Below the pieces are notes generated by a model. The model made no database searches. It worked only from the letters and a program-made list of their open reading frames with translations, and was not told the origin of the DNA. A stretch of 64,000 bases of DNA, taken from the NCBI GenBank assembly GCA_025667525.1, contig JANFOE010000057.1, positions 868,001 through 932,000 of the forward strand, written 5' to 3'. The position numbers and the translations under genes are program-made. Below are positions 58,507 to 64,000 of this stretch, in pieces. Origin of the DNA: Glebionis coronaria (taxonomy: Eukaryota > Streptophyta > Magnoliopsida > Asterales > Asteraceae). Every line of letters begins with the position of its first letter. Within the stretch, counting starts at the first letter, position 1.

Positions 58507-61394
58507 TGTGAGAACCCATACTTTCCTAGCATTATTTTATTCTTTTATTCGTGTTTCTTGAATTTTCCAACGTATTTCGTTTTCTTGTATTGCTATATGT
58601 AAATCCTGAGATTTTAAAATTATACTTTTTATGTATTTTTCTGATCATCGATAAATACTTTGTATGGAATCATAAAATTCTTATTTTATTTTCCCATATT
58701 TAATTTAAATCAATGTTTTTGATTTAAAATCACCCGCGTGCGTTTTACAACGAGTTTATTCAAATCAATGTACAACGAGAATTCCTAGTGATCGCGATAC
58801 CGACGGATGCCCAAAAGTTTACGTTTATTTATCGATTGTTTCGATAATTAATACTTTCGATGATTTCGTTTTAATTACGTATTAAGTCGTGTCGGAAAAT
58901 CATATAATCATTTTTATGATGCATTGAAACTTTTGAAAAGTATTTTTACGAAACCCGAGCCCCGTAAATAATTTCAAGATTTACCAATAACCATTTTCTA
59001 CCCTTAAAAACTATTAATTGTTTTTAAGTCCACAAATTTGCAAATTAGCAACTTAGGCCCCTCCACTTAAACCACCATATAAAAGGCTTCTTTTCTTCCA
59101 CTTTCTCACACACATACAACTTAATAAAAAAACACACCACCCTCCCCCTCTCTTTCTTTTCTGTCACACCACCACCACACAAACACCACCAAATCACCAT
59201 CATCCATTTTGATTCATCAAAAACTAAAACAAGACCACTTCCTAGATTTTTATGGTGATTCTAATGATCCAAAAATCTCCTACATGCATCAAAATTTCAT
59301 GATTTTATGAATTCATGGCGGGATTATGTTTAAATCATCTTGCATGTGATGTCTTGGTAAGATCATCACTTTTTAATCTTTAAAAGGTTATTTTGATCTT
59401 TGATTTTTATTAGATTTTTGCATGCAAGTGTTTTTAGGAGTGTTTGGTTGATGGGTATGTTATTAGAGTCATTCTATAGGTATGGGAATGAGTGGATTTG
59501 GTTGAAAAATTCATTTGACTTGTTTTCTAAATAGGTAATTTGGGACAGCAGGTCTTTAACTGATTTTTCGTGGGTTTAAAGTCTCAGAAAGGCTGATATT
59601 ATTTGATATTGTTGTAGAGTTTTCCGAGACGGTCGTTTTGGTATAAGATAGTGCTTCTAAGTCATTACGAGTCAAAAGTTATGCTAGTTTTAGTTTTCGT
59701 GTACCGGGAGACGCTAGTCGGCACAATCCGAAATTGTGGCTGATTTTGGGTCGACTATCGGGGACTTTAGGCTTGGTTAGACAAATGTATCTACTGGTTT
59801 TCAAAGTTTACAAACTGAGTTTTATGAGTCTAGTAGTGATTTCAAAAGACATATTGTCAAGATAGTACTTTTAAAGTGGTCCAAACGGTTTTACAAAACA
59901 AGTGCACAAATCTGTCCCAAATTTAGAGTCGAGTAAAGTGTCGAGCTGATGGATTTTAAAGTGTGAACTTTGGCTCAAATTTTGGTGAGGTCTTATACAG
60001 GTTATAAGTGACCTTGACACCAATTTTCGTCTAAAACGGACAAGTCTAGATAGGGTATATCGGTGTGTACATTCGGGGTGTACTTGCTGATTTTATTTTG
60101 GACACTTAGTCCAATGTTTGTGTTGCGTGATTTTGAGTATTCACCATAGGACATGGCGACTTACTCAAGTGCTTAGTCATTATATAAATGACTTAGCTAC
60201 TGGTCCGAATAAGGGTAAATAATAGTTTGACTTGCATTAACTTGACGTCGTATAACGGGTCATTTTCAAGTGTTCAAGTGTTTTAACGAGTAACGTTGGA
60301 TAAAAGGGTTCATTTGGTTCATTTCAATGGTTTTGAAATACGAATACTTTGAAAATATTTGAGTCATGTTATACTTAGTATATATCGATATTTGAGTTCG
60401 AGTCTTAATGCGCGCCTTATTTTGATAGGTTGCGGTTTTCGTGTTTCCCGGGCATCCATATCGTCGGTGATCGTCTACGACTACCGTTTCTACTCAGTTG
60501 CTGAGTACCGTGATTGACTTACCTCGTGGCTAAGGTGAGTTCATAGCCCCTTTTTACTTGTACATGGTTTCTAAACACGGGGTGAGATTTTACATGGTGG
60601 AACACAACCAATTAAAAACTGTATTGCTATCCAGAACTCGTATGTTATTCTGAACGTGTATGCTTTACAAATGATTTCAATGGTATTATTGCTTTTAGAC
60701 GTTAGCCTTGAGTTTCCTCTCCTATCATGAACCGTTAATTGTCCCGTATGTTATGCGCTAAGCGCGAATGTTGTGGGTGGATCCATCGAGATTGACAATC
60801 CCCGTCCCGATTACTTTGACGCACTAATATTCGTTTATACTTGAGTATTTAGGTTGAATACTCCCTAGAGAAACTTAAATTTGAGTTAAGCTTCGGTTCA
60901 TGAGACTAAACAGCAATAATATGCATCGTGACTATGGACGTACATAGTTAACCCCCCATTACGTGTTTTACAAATTCTATTGTGTTCCACACGTTTACTG
61001 CTAAACCTATGAATATCACTCAACTTTGTGTTGACGATTTTACATGTTTAATCTCATGTATTATTACTTAGCTTTGCTTGGATGGGAGCCCGCAGGATAT
61101 TATCGCAGCTTGGAGATTTCTGTGATGATTTTGAAAGATTGGTTTTATATAAACTGTCAGGAGTTTTATTCTATCTTTTGGGCAACTTTATTTTTTAAAT
61201 TGAGACGAAATAATATAATTTTACGCTTCTAAAACTCTGGGACCTATGTTAAAAAAACTCTGACCTTTTATGATGTAATGTACATGTTTTTATTTCTTCA
61301 GCTTTGTATGAACTCTAATTCATTGTTTCTTGTACCATGACGTGTTACCCCCTCGTTGCCTAGTTGTTCCATGTCAGATTTTGGGGGTCTCACA
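58507..61394 (+). repeat. 5' LTR of element C
   Basis: 2888 bp. It contains a TATA box at 59078-59084, then a pyrimidine-rich and CACACA stretch. A block near 60430-60545 (CGGGCATCC...AGGTGAGTTCATAGCC) matches LTR D in reverse near 32660-32750. Confidence 0.88.
59078..59084 (+). promoter_or_regulatory. probable TATA box of LTR C
   Basis: TATAAAA followed by GGCTTC, in the LTR upstream of a CT/CA-rich stretch typical of plant transcription starts. A start near 59105-59120 is inferred from spacing. Confidence 0.6.
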
Positions 61395-61397
61395 GAG

Positions 61398-61409
61398 TGG
61401 TATCAGAGC
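61398..61409 (+). other. primer-binding site of element C
   Basis: TGGTATCAGAGC, a perfect plant initiator Met-tRNA site, 3 bp after the LTR end. Confidence 0.93.
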
Positions 61410-64000
61410 GTTGGTTATAGGGAACTGAGTCGTTTTTTTTCAAAACTTAGTCTATAACCGAAAGTTCAATTATTTCATGTTTAAAGTGTCAACCACAGAA
61501 TCTGTCAATGTTGTTCGATATCTTTGCGGGTAACTCTCTAATCCTTATTATTTACTTTTAATTATCATTATAATATTTCTTCTCGTGATTACATGTTGAA
61601 ATATTACTTTACTTTAATGACGATAGTTAGTGTGTCTTTTCAAAGCCTTTGTGCTTCATGAATTATCATTAAATGTTACCGTGATTTCATCTGCTCTTAC
61701 TGCATTTCTTGAATTTTAGTTCTTGTGAAATGATCTTGTTACAATGATTTTATATTGTTATGACGTTACCTTCTTGTGTTCAGAGCGCGTATGCTGCCGA
61801 ATTTTCATGCTCATTTTTCTTAGCACTATTGCTATTTCATTTATGCGTGATACGACTGACTTCATATACTCATTCGTTTTGAATCATCTGTTTTTCTTGA
61901 CTCGCTGCTACATGTTGTGCACACTCTCGTGATACCATTGTTCATAACTGAAGAAATGTTATTTAGATGAACTCCTGATTTTCATTCTTACTACCGTGCA
62001 TGTTGCTTTCATTGTTTGTTTCCTTTAAAATATCTATTTAGATACGCAGATTTTCTTTCCGACCATCCGTAATTGAATGTTTAGTCTATAGACCATTGTG
62101 TACGCTCAATGTGTCTCCTGAAAAAGACTAAAAGACATCGTGTGAGTCACACATCTCGAAGTATTCGTTGAATCAGTAGCTGAATAATATCGTGAGTTTT
62201 CAAAATCTTGATTGACCTTTACACCACCGTTTTACACGACACTTGTACATGGATTATATCTTATTTCATTGACCATTTTATGTTTCGACTTCGACTTACA
62301 ACATCCGTTGTACCTTGAACACATGATCGTCATTTATTACGTGACGATTGTTTGGAATACGATCCTACTTGTATCCTCCCTTTTTCATTAAACCTCCTCG
62401 CCTCAGGAGTGTGACTTGTTAATATTTTGTTTTTTTCTCGGTATGTCTTGTGATTTTGGAAAATCACGCCGCCAGGAGACCCTCTTGCATTGCATCTTGC
62501 AGCCGAAGACACGGATGATATGCGTCGTTTTTTTTTATCTCTCAGATTATCGTTGGCATTCTTGAACCATTTTCATACTGTGATTTCTTTACATGATTAA
62601 TTATGCAGTTTTCCTATTCTTTCGTCATTATGGAATCCACAAGTCTTGTGTGTACATTAATTATGGGTTATTATGAAATTTAGATTTAATTTCAAGCTGT
62701 GTCGAGAAAATATTTTTATAACTGTAGATATAAAAATATATATTACCTATTGAGATGTTCGTTTAGGACATAATGTTTTACCAGTAAACTATAAAATCGA
62801 GCAAGTTACGCTCATTTGAGATTGTAAAATCTAAGAAGTTATTTTCTGATTAATGCTAAAATATCATTTTGTTGACAGATTTAATGCAAGGGCATTTTCA
62901 TCCATTTTTATTCCGTTTCAAGTCTCGTGAAAACTAGAAAGTTGTTCAAAACGTTGTTTTACATTGAAATGCATTAGACTTTGAGTCTTAGAATATCGTT
63001 AAAGAGTTAATTGGTAGGGTCAAACCCAAAAGTCAAAGTTGACTAAAAAGGTCAAAACTGATAGAAGTTAGAAACATGATTTGAAGCCTATTAAATTCGT
63101 GTGAACTCGTAAAATTGTAACTAATAACATTTTACAACCATGAAACATTGATTATGTTTGAAAACGGTTACAAATAGTAACTTGAGTTCGGTCATACATA
63201 TACATAGATCTTGAACTTTGAAATTCGGTAACTTCCTAATATAGAAACTTTTCGGTGTGATTGTACGATTTGTTAACTGATACCCTACTTTCTTAAAGGT
63301 ATATTATTGTCAAATTAATCACGATGTTCACACATACAGATTCCTTTATCCTTTCTTTTTATTTATGACTTATTTGTCATTCTATTTTCTTTCTTTGCTT
63401 CTATCGTACCACTGAGTTGGACCGAGAATTGAAGATCTTGTTTTCATACCGTTTATTACCATCTTGACACGTGTCTCTTGACGATTTTGGCTAAACCTAT
63501 TGAAACCTTATCACCTTGTAACCATTTGGTTGACTGTCTTGAACTACTCCTTATTTCCCTCTTGTAACCCACTCGCTACTTTATAAACTATTGTCATGTT
63601 ACCATACAAACTCAAACTGGTCCTGTTTGCGAATCATTTTACAAAAGGTTTCATTTTGGCTTTCTTAAATAATTGTATGCTATCCTATAAAATTAATTTA
63701 TATTAATTTTACAATGTATTCTCACAAGTTGTTCTACCTTGGGTCTTGTAAAGAATCTTGTAACATTACAGTTGTTGAATTAAAAATCTAGCCAGTAACT
63801 TATTGGCGAATAGTTTCATAAACTATTTTGATTTCTGTTTTTACAAATGGCATTATATACATATTTCAAATCATATGATATGTAATACTGGTTTGACGAA
63901 GATAAGCATCGCATTGCTAGTCCTAAATTATGCATGGCCTGATCACCTATGCTTAATTTAGGAGCCATGCAAGGCTGAATAGTAGTCACCTTAAATATTT
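61410..64000 (+). other. leader of element C, no coding sequence seen
   Basis: 2.6 kb of AT-rich sequence with no frame above 62 codons and no gag wording. Gag may start beyond the window, or C may be non-autonomous. Early positions resemble the same part of element D. Confidence 0.6.
63921..63963. repeat. inverted repeat in the element C leader
   Basis: TCCTAAATTA (63921-63930) pairs with TAATTTAGGA (63954-63963); a smaller GCATGG/CCATGC pair lies nearby. It is related to the repeats at 36440-36555 in element D. Confidence 0.65.

Larger units (their letters stand above)
58507..64000 (+). mobile_element. Ty3/gypsy element C, 5' end, inserted in copia-2
   Basis: A plus-strand LTR (58507-61394), primer-binding site and 2.6 kb of leader reach the window edge. 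It starts TGTGAGAACCC and ends GGGGGTCTCACA, with TGTGAGA/TCTCACA inverted ends. The candidate TSD is CATTG (58502-58506). LTR and leader share anchor stretches with element D (inverted), so C and D belong to the same broad gypsy group. No coding sequence is reached. Confidence 0.88.

Noticed and set aside
61044..61932. Small plus frames at 61044-61232 and 61744-61932 in element C
   Set aside because: The first lies in the LTR U5 side and the second in the leader. Neither has gag features.

Overview
This is plant nuclear DNA made almost entirely of transposable elements; I see no intact host gene, rRNA, tRNA or CRISPR array. The pol and gag proteins are those of plant Ty3/gypsy chromoviruses (Tekay/Del-like), Ty1/copia Sireviruses (SIRE-like) and a plant Helitron. 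The copia gag and pol wording resembles what I recall from Asteraceae (daisy family) genomes, so an Asteraceae species is my best guess. That guess comes from memory, not from a search.

Left block (1-12.3 kb). The 3' end of a plus-strand gypsy element ('F') lies at 1-9685: a broken integrase/chromodomain region, a polypurine tract and a 3' LTR. Two younger TG...CA insertions, each flanked by a perfect 5-bp target-site duplication (TSD), split that LTR: 1204-5073 (TSD CCCGC) and a solo LTR at 7523-9110 (TSD ACGAG). F sits inside the gag of a minus-strand relative ('A'), whose gag remnant, primer-binding site and 5' LTR follow. The two related LTRs therefore face each other.

Central block (12.3-47.8 kb). 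This is a nest, each level with a perfect 5-bp TSD. LTR A is split by gypsy element E (12326-47805, TSD TAAGT). E is split by gypsy element D (19495-42792, TSD ACAAA). The 3' LTR of D is split by a SIRE-like copia element, 'copia-1' (19663-31917, TSD CCAAG). All run on the minus strand. E and D have nearly identical LTR pairs (3390/3390 bp and 2802/2803 bp) but severely decayed pol regions. Copia-1 keeps long open gag, integrase and RT-RNase H segments, broken by a few stops and frameshifts.

Right block (47.8-64 kb). LTR A resumes and is cut exactly at 48638 by the 3' terminus (hairpin plus CTAG) of a minus-strand Helitron with a decayed, intron-bearing Rep-helicase gene. The Helitron is split at 53853 by a second SIRE-like element, 'copia-2'. 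Copia-2 is split at 58507 by a plus-strand gypsy element, 'C', whose 5' LTR, primer-binding site and leader run off the window.

The value of the window lies in its layered insertion history, in two gypsy elements that appear to have moved after their proteins had decayed, and in several unexplained structured repeats in leaders and LTRs.
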